Shown here: positions 47,801 through 57,824 of the stretch, piece after piece
How the letters are laid out: each line of letters starts with the position of its first letter
Numbering within the stretch: position 1 is the stretch's first letter
Source: Clytia hemisphaerica
Lineage: Eukaryota > Cnidaria > Hydrozoa > Leptothecata > Clytiidae
Reading direction: 5' to 3'
DNA: 64,000 bases
Assembly (NCBI GenBank): GCA_902728285.1
Contig: CACVBU010000819.1
Span: 310,001-374,000, forward strand
Notes under the pieces: model-generated
Database searches by the model: none
The model's input: the letters and a program-made list of their open reading frames with translations, nothing else
What the model was told of the DNA's origin: nothing
Translations under genes and position numbers: made by a program

Positions 47801-49176
47801 TGATATCTTTACTCACCCGATCACGTTGTTTTGAGAACAAGAATCCAATGAGAATATAAACCAACAAACCAGCCAATGAAATCAATCGTCCAGGATCTTT
47901 TCTCGTATCCCAACAAATCCAAAAGATTAGAAAACCAACCAATGCCAGGCATCCTATCCTATGACAGAACAAAACAAGTTTCCGTTAGGAGCAACCTAAA
48001 ATACTTTTTCTGCTAGTTAAACCTAATATGTATATCCCAACGGATGATTAGGCCAGTTGGCACTCGATCTGTTTAACCTTCCTCCCCAGTTTCTTCGTAT
48101 GTACGAAAAAAATTTGGGTTTTAAAATTCGACACTTACATTGCAGTGAAAAGTTAGCAAAAACTGAACAAATTTGTGCAAAAAATAATGCCTTTTCTTGA
48201 AAAATATTGTCCATTTTAACCTATCATACTAGGGTCCCCCCTGGAGACTGTTTCTGTTCTGGGATGAAACTAATGTTATTAGCTCCTGAAATGATAGAAC
48301 TTTTGGCATGAATCTTTTTGTAAATGTCTAACTTTAATTTAGCTTCAAAACAATAAAAATTGACACCTAAAAATTTTCACACCTTGAGCATGATGACATT
48401 TCTGACAGTAAGGTGTCACAAAAATTGACAAATTTCCAATACAAATTTATTTTTTTTGTCAAATATACCGTTTAAGAACAATGGAAATTATCGGTTTTTG
48501 CTCACTTTGTGCATGATAAGTGACGTCATCAAAAAATCACTTATTAAAAAAAAATTACCACATATGATGACAAGGATCTTGTGTGCCAAATTTTATTCAA
48601 AAAGACCCACTAGATCAAAAGTTAAAGGGTGGTACAGGAACAGCCCCCCTCGTTTTAAATCGCCCCTAAAAGCCTAGTATGAATAGGGTTAAGGCAAAAA
48701 TTATCAAACTTCCAAAAACAACTTGGAAAAAACCTTGCGAAATATAATTACCAATTCAATAATCTTTGATGACTATCCAGAGCAACAGCAATCGGTTTAA
48801 AGCATCGATTCCAAATGACTCTACCAAAGAATTTCTTGATCAACCAATAACACAAACAAAAGAATCCAAAAACAGTCACATAAATCAAATCTTTTGCTCT
48901 CTCAGCGTTCATCGTTACAGCAAAACAAAAATAAACTAAAAATCCAACCAAGAAGACTATACCTAAAGTTAGGACACATAATGCTTTATGAGCTTGAAAA
49001 AACTCGTTGATTCTCGTTTCTGCGAGGTTTAAAATGTCGTTTATCGGTGATAACCGAGTTCGAACGACCGATCTCGTAATTTCAGGAATGCTTTGATACG
49101 ATTCTTTCTTCTCATTTTCTGGTAATTTCTCTTCGTTTTTTAGTGTCTGCATCTCAACTTCACCATGTTGATCCAT
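38842..49176 (-). CDS. Concentrative nucleoside transporter, downstream paralog
   Basis: Nine exons on the minus strand: 49176-48752, 47958-47817, 47028-46846, 45785-45624, 45348-45098, 44858-44690, 44439-44257, 40066-39886, 38912-38842. All phases agree, and the product is 588 residues. It belongs to SLC28/CNT, ion-coupled importers of nucleosides. Three N-terminal membrane segments (about 69-160) precede the transport core, where [30 protein letters not shown] (298-307), [31 protein letters not shown] and [13 protein letters not shown] (N521) mark hairpins and binding site. Family members usually read GQTEAP; this one reads GQTESL. The C-terminus is short ([20 protein letters not shown]...). 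The last intron holds repeat debris, and intron 7 is 4.2 kb. A CAG/TAG-type acceptor sits 17 bases before the ATG. The neighbouring paralog lies 1.1 kb upstream in the same orientation. Confidence 0.92.
39030..39250. mobile_element. GC-terminal MITE remnant in the last intron of the downstream CNT gene
   Basis: AGAGGGGTACTAGGTTGGTG at the left and AACCCACCCCCCGGGAGG at the right, with an interior like that of 63005-63245 (CATACCGGCAT, GGGTACTAGG), indicate a decayed GC-ended element. No target duplication is visible. Confidence 0.4.
39675..39851. mobile_element. Mariner-like MITE, TTCGAATTA family
   Basis: TACAGTCTACTCCCTCCTAT at the left is mirrored, imperfectly, by ATTAGAGAGAGTCAACTGTT at the right. 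Several CTAATTCGAA / TATTCGAATC phrases lie inside. It sits just 3' of the penultimate exon of the downstream transporter gene. Confidence 0.5.
40067..44256. other. Large intron 7 of the downstream CNT gene
   Basis: This is the longest intron in the window. Around 40340-40660 the sequence is noticeably more GC- and CpG-rich, with overlapping open frames on +, none with splice sites or homology I recognise. Near 41640-41715 a phrase (TTTAATTTTGCGGATTT) is mirrored within 70 bases, and near 42730-42790 GCAGGATTAATT repeats several times. No nested gene is supported. Confidence 0.4.
45841..46118. mobile_element. T-run-ended inverted-repeat element in an intron
   Basis: ACACGTTTTTTTTTTTT followed by AAGAAACAC at the left is mirrored by AGTTTCTTAAAAAAAAAAAA followed by CGTGT at the right. 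The interior is rich in TAAGAAACA and GAGGCT phrases. It lies in the intron between exons 3 and 4 of the downstream transporter gene. Confidence 0.65.
46119..46330. repeat. GC-rich intronic repeat debris
   Basis: A G-rich stretch (AATGGGGGAGTC, GAGGGGGTACC, TAGGGGGAGTG, CCTAGGGGGGTTC) lies next to the element at 45841-46118. Its composition and phrases resemble the GC-ended MITEs. No boundaries were found. Confidence 0.35.
47378..47474. mobile_element. Palindromic MITE, copy 3, in a CNT intron
   Basis: It runs from CCCAGCCGGCACACAACGTC to GTTGTGTGCCAGCTGG and is nearly identical to the copy at 35809-35908 except for a few bases near the centre (TCCAAATAACGTTATTTGGA). It inserted into TTCGAATTA-family sequence (47340-47377). 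Confidence 0.85.
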
Positions 49177-49959
49177 TTCTATTATGTTACTTTCTAGAAT
49201 ATGAAATTTCTATGGGAATAAATTGTATAGATTTGAAATTCAAATTGTATTTCATCTTGTCCAAAGTTTTAAGGGGAAATGAAGTATTTTAGGCATTATA
49301 CCATCGTTCTACCATCTATTTTTAACCCATTTTGTGTTTTTTAAATCAGGCATTCTAGGCTCTATATTATGGTCATAAATTGTTCTTATAAAAAAACAAG
49401 TATTTTATCTCGAATCTAGAACAAATCTTAAGAAAATAGTTTACAAGCTAACAACTAGTAACCAGCCTTTATAAAGCTTGAAAAAAATAAGTCATAAAAA
49501 GTTCAAAAGTAATAAAAATATATAAACTTATTTTTTGTCAATTTTTCATTTCAAAAATATACATCCATACATAATCGTATAATACAAAGACAACGCTATA
49601 AACCATAGTCAGGATCTGGCAATTTGATCTGTGTTAAACTCAACCTTGGTAGGTAAACCAATAGAACTTACTAAGTGTAAATTCCTTGTATGCAATTATT
49701 TATTTTATGTGCAAATCTACTTACGTTACAGTCATTTGAGAAGTGTGGTTTTAAATTCTTGTTATAACTCTCATTCGGATGTACAGACCACAAAAAGTTG
49801 TTGTAAAATGTCCATCGTGTAGACATTATGTCAATATCGTGTCAATATAAAATGGTTGATACGTATACAAGCGCCATTATGGTAGATATATTAAGCCGAA
49901 TCAACGATTTTGGATCTCTCTTCATAGAGGTTGATCATGTTTTGTATTATGTAATTTCT

Positions 49960-50060
49960 GTCATTTCGAAAACAAACGTTCGATTTGCGTAAGGGATCGC
50001 CTCTACAGATTCGAACGTTTGTTTCCATAATGGCGGTAACTACGTAACTTAACAAAAATG
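49960..50060. repeat. Short inverted repeat, family D, copy 1
   Basis: AAACAAACGTTCGATTTGCG and the inverse TCGAACGTTTGTTTCC bracket GCCTCTACAG, followed by CATAATGGCGGTAACTACGT. The same design occurs at 52190-52300 inside an intron of the upstream transporter gene, so this is a dispersed hairpin element. The open frame on the minus strand across it is not a gene. Confidence 0.55.
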
Positions 50061-50192
50061 TAAAACCTCTAAACCCAAATCTACGTGGTTCTTTCGTAAA
50101 CCTGTTAATCGTTTTCCATATTCCTTTTAAAATGGTTCTTATCCCCGTAGGAAAACGGTTACGTGAATACAAAATTATCATAGAGCTCGTCA

Positions 50193-50198
50193 TTTAAT
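50193..50198 (-). terminator. Possible polyadenylation signal ATTAAA for the upstream CNT gene
   Basis: The variant hexamer ATTAAA lies about 55 bases after the stop codon at 50253 on the minus strand. No AATAAA is closer. Confidence 0.4.
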
Positions 50199-50252
50199 TG
50201 GTTATTGGAGTATTTACAAACTTTGCAACCATGGTTACCGCAACCAGCCATT

Positions 50253-53200
50253 TTAAAACAAGGTAGTGTTTGTTCCATTGGTCGGTATCTTAATGCTCAC
50301 ATCATATCTTGATTCGTCATATAAAATTCCTGAAATTAATAACGGAATTTGAAGACTCCCTTTAATCTGTTTTTAAAGGGACAGAAACTATAAAACAATT
50401 AAATTAGACAAACATTTGAATAACAGGGTGTTTAAGTTCGAACTACAGAAGGATTGGAATCTTACATCAATGTTAGTTATAGACTAGTAAACTAGTCGTT
50501 GAAAACAGACCCATATACAAAAAATCAAGCTGCAAATAAAAAGAATCGAAGGGGTGAAGTTGCGTCTCTTTTCTGAATTTCACCGACTAGAAGCTACTTC
50601 CCTCAAAAAACGTTGTTTAATTTTACAACTTTTTTTAGGTTTTTTGAGAATCCATCCAACTTTTTTGACTAAATGATATTTCATAGTAACATTGAACATG
50701 GGAACATATAAATAAATGAGCCTTTCTAAAAACGCAATAAACAGAAAGAAAAATAAATGCAATCCCGCACGGGTCAGACATACAGAAATCTGTATGTCTC
50801 TCCTTACGATTTTAGGTGAAGAAAAAAAGGCGTTGGAAGTAGCTTCTAGTCGGTTATTTTCCTTTTCTCTCACGCGCGTTGAATATTTAATTAGTTTTTA
50901 CATTATTTGATTGACAGTTTTATTATAAGGTTATAAGTAATAAATAACCGACTAGTTTACTAGTCTATGTTAGTTACCCGAAAGGTGCTTGATTCTAATC
51001 TAATTTAATAGTATTTAGCTTTGAAAACACTTGAGGTGGAAAAGTTTCAGAGAGAAACACTTACTGTTTTTTCAAGAGATTTGAACCCAGAAAAATTTAA
51101 ACCAAAGGTTCCTCTAGAAAAAAGGACTTCAAAAATGATAGAAATACAGCTGAAACCTACCAGCCACACAGGCGGTCATGAAACAAGCCAAAGTACCAGC
51201 AACCAAAGCACGAAGAACGACTTGCGATAAAACTGTTCGTTTGCTCGGTGCAAGAGATGAAATACCACCTATCTGTACACCCATTGAACCAAAATTCGCA
51301 AATCCACATAATGCATATGTCGCAATGACTTCTGAACGAATCTACAAAATGTAAAAGCAAAAGTGTTTGTCAATGGGCATCGCATATACACGCATAGGTG
51401 AGCTGACACCTAATTATTATTTTTTTTGTAAAGGCTCCCTTTTTCTAAACTGTCTTTACGCAGGTAGGACCCCACTTCATTCCCTGGAATTCCCCGCTTA
51501 CTCTCGTGACCTTTCTATTTAATTGTTTACATCAGGCAGAAAGTTATAAAGTACTAAAGTTTGTCTAATTTACTTTTTTGTTTTGTTTTTGCATAACTTT
51601 TAGCAAATCTAAGGCTGAACCCACAACCTTGCGCACCGAAGCGGAATGCTCTAACTTTATGCCACGGTATGGAAAGCCTAACTGGGAGGTAATATTTTGG
51701 GAGGTAATATTTTGGGAGTCCCTCCATGGGAAAAGACCACGAGGCAGACCGATTACAAAATATACAATGGCCAACTAAGAGATGATGAAGGCTGCTCAAA
51801 GGAAGACCTTCCAAATGTCGTAAGATATCGGAAACAGTATGAAGAGAACGTGTCATCGCAAGCCGAGCAAGCTCGACCTGGTAAGGTAAGTAATTGAGTA
51901 GAACTCACAATAATAAATACTCACAGACATGGTCAAGCCACCTCTTTCCAATACTCTATTCTTGATAATGTCACCAAGCTTCTCATAGGCGATGAATTCA
52001 TTGAGGAAGGTCTTGATACCCAACATCTTTGCAACTTCAAAGGAGTCTTTATAATCCACACCCATGATAAAAGCGAATGGCATGAAAACGTATGAACAGA
52101 TGAACTGAAACAGAAAACAAAAAGTATTTTGAGTTTCATCGGATTACAACTTTAATGAGGTTTTCTATGTTTTTTAAAATTACGTAATTTATCCGCCATT
52201 ACTTATGGAAGCAAACGTTCGAATATGTAGAGGCAATTCCTCACGCAAATCGAAAGTTTGCTCCCATAATGGCGGAGTTTACGTAACTTAACAAAACATG
52301 AAAATCTTCCATCAACTTTTAAAGCATGGGTTATCGTTTACCATTTAGGATTGAGTTCAAACGTTCTTCAGATAGAGGCACCCTGTGACGTCGATCCTCC
52401 CTGGTGAATAAACGAATTTCCAATTAAAAGATTCATGTAAAAAGTCGCGAAAAAACATCGACTAATGCTCTGATTGGCTGAAAATTGCTCACATAAGCAA
52501 ATGTTTTTCAAAATGTTCAGAGTATGAATAAGTAATCTTTGCATGTCTCTGCTAATCAGAGTTTCGACGTTTCGTGACTTTTTTACATGAATCTGCTATA
52601 CTAGGGAATTTGTGTTTTGAACACAATCCCTTTGTGGCGTTTTTAAGGTGTATGTAGTTTATTGTACTCACCTCAAAAGAGAGTTCATGTAATCCCACCA
52701 TACCACCAAACCATCCAAGAAGACCATCAAATAAAGCCAACACTGACAAGAAAGCGATAATCATAACACCAATGTTCGCCACAAGACCGATAGACATGGA
52801 AGCACCTACTGCAAGTGCTTCAAACACGTTCGTCTCTTCACTAAATTTCGTAGAAAAAAAAAGTCAATGCAATTTGATAATTGGCAAAAAAAATTTTCCG
52901 AGGTAAAACAACTTCGGACGGGGAACGAAAAATTTGTTGAGTAAAGGAAATTTCTTATTAGAGTTATAGAGTTATTGAGTAAGGTTTTAAGGTATTGTTA
53001 ACTGAAGGGACGATAAAACACTAAATTCGAGTTATAGAGGTTCGAGTTAGAGAGACTACACTGTAATTCAAATAAGATGGGATTTTTCGTTCAAGTTTCA
53101 ATTAGTATATTGCTTACGTTCCATCGATTTCAATTTTATCGACTTCTGTAAACTCAGGTTCTTCTGTTTCTGGGTACATTAATTTGGACATTGCCAGCGC

Positions 53201-56200
53201 AGCGGGCGCACTCATCACTGAAGCGGAAAGCAGATGCGACGCTGATACGCCGAAGAGAATGTAGGTGGCGAGAACGGAGCCGGCAATGGTAGCAAAACCA
53301 CCTGTCATAACAGCGTGAAGTTCTGATGCAGTCATCCCTTCCAAGAAGGGACGAATCAATAGTGGAGCTTCTGTCTAAAGGAACGAAACGAATTTAATGT
53401 TATGATCTTACAGAAGTTCGCACGTAAAAATTAAGGTTTTCGTTTGTAATATATCATAACGAACGCAAATGAAGTATAACGGTTGCACAACTTCAAATTT
53501 TTCAATGTATTATTGACTTAAAAATAAAATTGACACACCTAGTCCAAATTTTTTTACCTACCAGGATAGAATAAAAGGCTGACATGTGAAAAAATGATAT
53601 CAAGAGTTACCTAACAAGAAAACCTGGGGGTTTAACAAAGTATTTTCTAAGGAAACCCCCTGTTTTTTGCCAGTAGTGGTCAATTTAAAATTAGAAATGA
53701 AATAGGAAAGATAAGATTTTGATAAGATATTTTACTGGCAAAAGCCAAGGTATTTCCGTAGAAAATATTACATCATGAATAGCATGAATTCTAGAACACC
53801 ATGGTGACTTACTTGACCAATGAAAATATTTCCAGCTGCGTTGACCGATTCGGCTGGTGATGTTCCCATGGTAACTTGAAGTATCCAAGCAACCTTCTTG
53901 ATGAAAACTTGCATCCAACCAAGGTAATATAAAACGTAAGTGACAGCCGAGAAGTAGACAATGATTGGCAAAATCTAAAACAAAAATTAAATAAAGTAAA
54001 AAATTTCATATGGAAAGGAACAATTGAATCTTCATCTCCACTATGGGAAAAGCGGGGGTTGTGAGACAGGGGTGTATATATTGAGTTTAAAGCCAGGGGC
54101 TTTTAGAGATGAATGTTCAACCTTTCTCAAGCAAGAAAAAGTGAAGCCTTAAGGTTTGCGCCGCTATTAGAATGACGGATTAAATCTAGCCTTTTCTTTG
54201 TTTTCACGCGGCATATTTTTCGAAATCTGGCGTTATATTTTACTTTCAATCTAGCGTTTGTGTGGAAAACACGTGGGTCACGCGTTTAGAAGGGGAAATA
54301 TGTGGCTTCATTTCTAATCCAGGAGACTCATGTCTAGTCCTTCGGGCTTGGAAGTCAATGGGGTTAAAGTTAACTTAACTTACCGCTAACCCAAATTGGT
54401 CGAGACCTCTGAACAAGAATTCAATACCAGCTTTTGAGAATCCCAAGAAAATAGTGACACGATCGCCAAGCCATTTGAATACATTCAAACCAATATCAGT
54501 TCTTAGGATTAACAAACCAAATATGAATTGAAGTGCGAATCCCCATATAACAGGACGCCAGCGGATCTAAATGATAATACAGTTAAATTATACGGTTTAC
54601 GGAAGATAATCTTTGAAATATTAGACCATGTTCAGACATTACGGTTCGACATCATTTCGAATCAAAAAAGTCCGAAACACTTTTTCAACACGAAGCTGCC
54701 CTGTTTTCTGGCTCCGGAAACAATATACACGAAGACCTTACCGATGCGAAAACGTATTTCTGTACCTGATTTTATTTTGGTAACAGCTGTATTATAGAAT
54801 AAATACTACAACTCTAATAAGCACTGAAGTTTCTTTTTGAGGTTAAAGAGGGTTTCTTATCTCAAAATGCCAAACCATTTTAAATCTCAAAAGAATTTGC
54901 GTAGAGGTTGGAGTTAAGGAGGCTCCACTATAAACCTAAGAATATATTTATTACTCTGGTTAACCCCCAAGTTCGAAATTTGATATCTTTACTAACCCGA
55001 TCACGTTGTTTTGAGAACAAGAATCCGATGAGGATATAAACCAACAAACCACCCAATGAAATCAATCGTCCAGGATCTTTTCTCGTATCCCAACAAAGCC
55101 AAAAGATTAAAAAACCAACAAAAGCTAGCGAGAGTATCCTAAAGAAAAACAAAGACTAAATTTTAGGCCCAAAATGCAGGCCCATGGAAGCGGGGAGACA
55201 AGTGAGATTTTTTTCTCAAATTCCTAGCAAATTGTATCTCATTTTGAGCTTTCAGCCTCCCCAACTTTATGATTGTTTTGCCGGGCCTGAAATGTCCTGT
55301 TCTCTTTTGCCCGCGTCTCCACTGAACTCTACCCTTTATAAAGGTTTCTGCCGCCATAGATGTGTTTCGGCTGCTAAAGCTGGCCACGGCCACTTAAGGT
55401 GGGATTCGACCACTAAAGGCAGGATTCGACCGCTAAAGATGGGATTCGACCGCTAAAGGCGGGCTTCGAACGCTAAAGGTGGGATTCGACCGCTAAAGGT
55501 GGGATTCGACCGCTAAAGGTGGGATTCGACCGCTAAAGGGAGGTTTCGACCGCTGACGGATTAAATATTAGCTTTTTCGCTACCAATTTATCAGCTTTGT
55601 TTACTCTTTACGCAAGGTAAAAGTTCTTACCATGTGAAAATCTTTCTTTTGGCTTCAAAGAAAGCTACAATAGGTTTCAAACAAGATTTCCAAATGACTC
55701 TACCAAAGAACTTCTTGATCAACCAATAAAACAAACAAAAGAATCCAAAAACGGTGACATAAATCAAATCTTTCGCTCTCTCAGCATCCAACGTTACAGC
55801 AAAACAAAAGTAAATGATATACAGAATCAAGAAAATAACAGCCGCTACAATTTTGACCGTTTGGCTTTCCTTTTGAATAAAATTTCGAGTGTTGTCTTCT
55901 AGCATGTTTAAAAAGTTATTAACTGGGGCCAAAGGACCCCGTAGAACTCGGCGTGCTTCATCGGCCGGGGATGAGGGTCGCTGCACTGATTGGTAACTTG
56001 GCGGTTGTTTTTCTCGAAGTTCCAATTCATCCTAAATTATAAAGAAAAATGATCGTAAAATATGTTGGTTTACTTTAATATCTTCATTAGGTTATATTAA
56101 ATCAAGGAAACAAAGAAATGTAAACGAATTGAGCCTTGCGATGGAAAAATTTCTTTATGGATATGTACAAAAGTATGTTTATCATAGAGCTTGCGTTATT

Positions 56201-57824
56201 GGGAATTGCCTCATAGTGACTAGTCTGTACACAGACCCGGTATCTACGGCTTATTTCAAAATTCACTGCCGTAGAGGGTCTGTTGTCATTGTCTTTTCGG
56301 ATTTGAGATTTTTCAAACTGACCCCTGTGATGGAATGCAGGCGAGAGAGGGGAGACGACGAGAGAAGTGTTTGGTATTTATAAATAATACTTCATCGCAG
56401 AGGTTTCCGTACGGGAATAAAAAGCGCACAGAGTGTACTACGAAGCGATAAACATGAGATACACTCTGATACAGAGTGCCCAGTGATTGATTTGAGCCTT
56501 CATCCTTAAAGAAGTATGGCTCCGCCATTAATTTTGAGCCCTCCCCTTAGATACACCACTATTGATGAGATCATGCAGATCAAAATAATATAAAGTAGAA
56601 AATAAAAGGCTGAAAATTTTGATCAAATTCGATTTATATTGCGATGTGTTGCTCGTTGAAAAAATGCTTATGAGTGGAATACTACCTGAAAAGAAATCAA
56701 AATTTATCGAAATATGGAAAATTAAGGTGAGAATTAAGGAAAACAACTTTTGTCAGGATTGTACTGTTACTAATCACTTCAAACATGATAGAAAACAAGC
56801 AAAAATAATGGACGCGGCAAATTGTCATACTGAAATCATTCTGGAACATTTATCACATTTTATTTTCATACGAGACCCTATACAGTCAATTCTCTCTAAT
56901 TCGAACCTCTATTATTCGAATCATTCTCATATAAGTTGATCCATCCGAAGGTTTTTAAAACATCTAATCGTTCTGCAATTTGAACTAAAATATAGGTCCC
57001 CCAAGCTGAAAAAAATTACCCTTCGTAAGGAACCTAAATTGATTTTGAGTTCCTTATTGCTTGAATAGCGTATCTCTTTTAATTCGAAATCTGTTGAGTT
57101 CCTTTATTAAACATCGAATTAGAGTCAAGTGTATTCTCTATTACATGGATTATAAGCGACTGTCCAGTCTTGACGATAAAGAAAAATCACACAAGTGACG
57201 CAAATGAAAGGTTACTTTGTAACACGACCTTGTAGTAAGTGCAGTTATACAAACAGTTAAATAATCCAAGAGAAGGAAACTTAAGACATAGAGAGGGTGT
57301 ATTGGGGGTAAATCTATCTCTAAATAGTTGCATACATAGTTACCAAGAAAAATTAAGTTACTATACATTTAGTAGTAGGTATGAGTAAATAAAAGATTTG
57401 TGGTAGGTTTCGAATTCACAAGCGCTTATATTATTCTGGACCAAAATTTATGAGATTTTAACCTAAAAACGGCGACTTTTTTTATTCTTTTCACGAGAGT
57501 TGAATGTGGTTATTAGGAGATTCCATTCTTTTAAGCATTTACGTCCAAAATTTCTCGCAAAGCATTATAATTCTCAATACAATTTTCAAAAGTTTACAAA
57601 CAGAAGTTTTATAAAGTTTTAACATTTTAAGGAGAATTCAAGCCAATATTCAGTATTTTAAAGCCTGTTTAGAGATGTTGAAGATTTTGGTGTTATTTAT
57701 GGTCTTCATTGGTGTAAGCTCGAAATTGGGCAATGATTAAGGGGCGACTTTAACAAAACAAAGGGGCCAAAAAGGTAAACAAGGAGATATTTATTCATAC
57801 CTGTGCCTTTCCATCATTATCCAT
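50253..57824 (-). CDS. Concentrative nucleoside transporter, upstream paralog
   Basis: Ten exons on the minus strand: 57824-57801, 56031-55631, 55138-54997, 54566-54384, 53974-53813, 53374-53118, 52840-52672, 52104-51925, 51341-51161, 50329-50253. The product is 591 residues with this first exon (MDNDGKAQ). It belongs to SLC28/CNT, which imports nucleosides by coupling to Na+ or H+. Three N-terminal membrane segments start at about 69, 96 and 143. The core carries [20 protein letters not shown], the complete family motif GNIFIGQTEAP (298-308), [29 protein letters not shown] and [13 protein letters not shown] (N522, S525). The C-terminus ends [13 protein letters not shown], with an NGT/NTT glycosylation-type tail. 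The N-terminus could instead be supplied by exons at 61277-61408 or 63311-63364. Exon lengths match the downstream paralog almost throughout. Confidence 0.92.
50470..50975. mobile_element. Inverted-repeat element in the last intron of the upstream CNT gene
   Basis: TAGACTAGTAAACTAGTCG near 50480 is mirrored by CGACTAGTTTACTAGTCTA near 50948, so the ends are themselves palindromic. A second, inner inverted pair (CGACTAGAAGCTACTTCC at 50583 and GGAAGTAGCTTCTAGTCGG at 50838) repeats the GACTAG theme. The outer flanks both read TTAGTTA. An open frame on the minus strand inside it mimics a terminal exon but is not used. Confidence 0.65.
51719..51897 (+). pseudogene. Reverse-transcriptase 3' end remnant in a CNT intron
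   Basis: On the plus strand, [13 protein letters not shown] is followed, one frame over, by [20 protein letters not shown] and [17 protein letters not shown]. The order R-x-RGRP, then D-x-GC...EDLP, then R..W/Y...V resembles the C-terminal tail of non-LTR retrotransposon polyproteins. The frameshift, and the lack of any upstream reverse-transcriptase domain, show a dead 5'-truncated copy. A 15-bp direct duplication (GGGAGGTAATATTTT) precedes it. Confidence 0.4.
52190..52300. repeat. Short inverted repeat, family D, copy 2, intronic
   Basis: CCGCCATTACTTATGGAAGC, AAACGTTCGAATATG and the inverse TCGAAAGTTTGCTCCCATAA followed by TGGCGG form a hairpin with the loop TAGAGGCAATTCC. It is a relative of the sequence at 49960-50060. 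Confidence 0.6.
52415..52612. mobile_element. Inverted-repeat MITE, family C, copy 2, intronic
   Basis: The left AAAAGATTCATGTAAAAAGT and CGCGAAAAAACATCGA are mirrored by TCGACGTTTCGTGACTTTTT and ACATGAATCTGC at the right. The interior (GATTGGCTGAAA, GAGTATGAATAAGTAATCTT) matches 10895-11100 on the opposite strand. Confidence 0.65.
54085..54365. mobile_element. CCCGAAGGGCTAGA-type MITE, copy 3, intronic
   Basis: ATTGAGTTTAAAGCC at the left and TAGTCCTTCGGGCTTGGAAG, then TCAATGGGG at the right are inverted ends. The interior (CAAGAAAAAGTGAAGCC, ATTAGAATGACGGATT) aligns with 62224-62520, which makes these two closest relatives. Confidence 0.65.
55395..55560 (+). repeat. 20-bp tandem array in intron 2 of the upstream CNT gene
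   Basis: About eight units of GGGATTCGACCGCTAAAGGT with one to three changes each; the three central units are identical. It lies about 70 bp downstream, in + coordinates, of GC-rich intron text and 70 bp before exon 2. No coding role. Confidence 0.85.
56032..57800. other. First intron of the upstream CNT gene (short form)
   Basis: It contains mariner-like TTCGAATTA repeat sequence at about 56880-57133 (TACAGTCAATTCTCTCTAAT at one end, GAATTAGAGTCAAGTGTA at the other). No other supported exon is seen. Confidence 0.45.

Noticed and set aside
50580-50873. A minus-strand frame with acceptor and phase suitable for the last exon of the upstream transporter (ERLIYLYVP...)
   Set aside because: The exon at 50253-50329 gives the expected GILY continuation, similar length and similarity to the paralog's GLLY tail; the other frame lies inside an inverted-repeat element.
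51578-51778. A plus-strand ORF in the transporter intron as an independent gene
   Set aside because: Its end matches the tail of non-LTR retrotransposon proteins but is frameshifted and 5'-truncated, so it is treated as a dead remnant.
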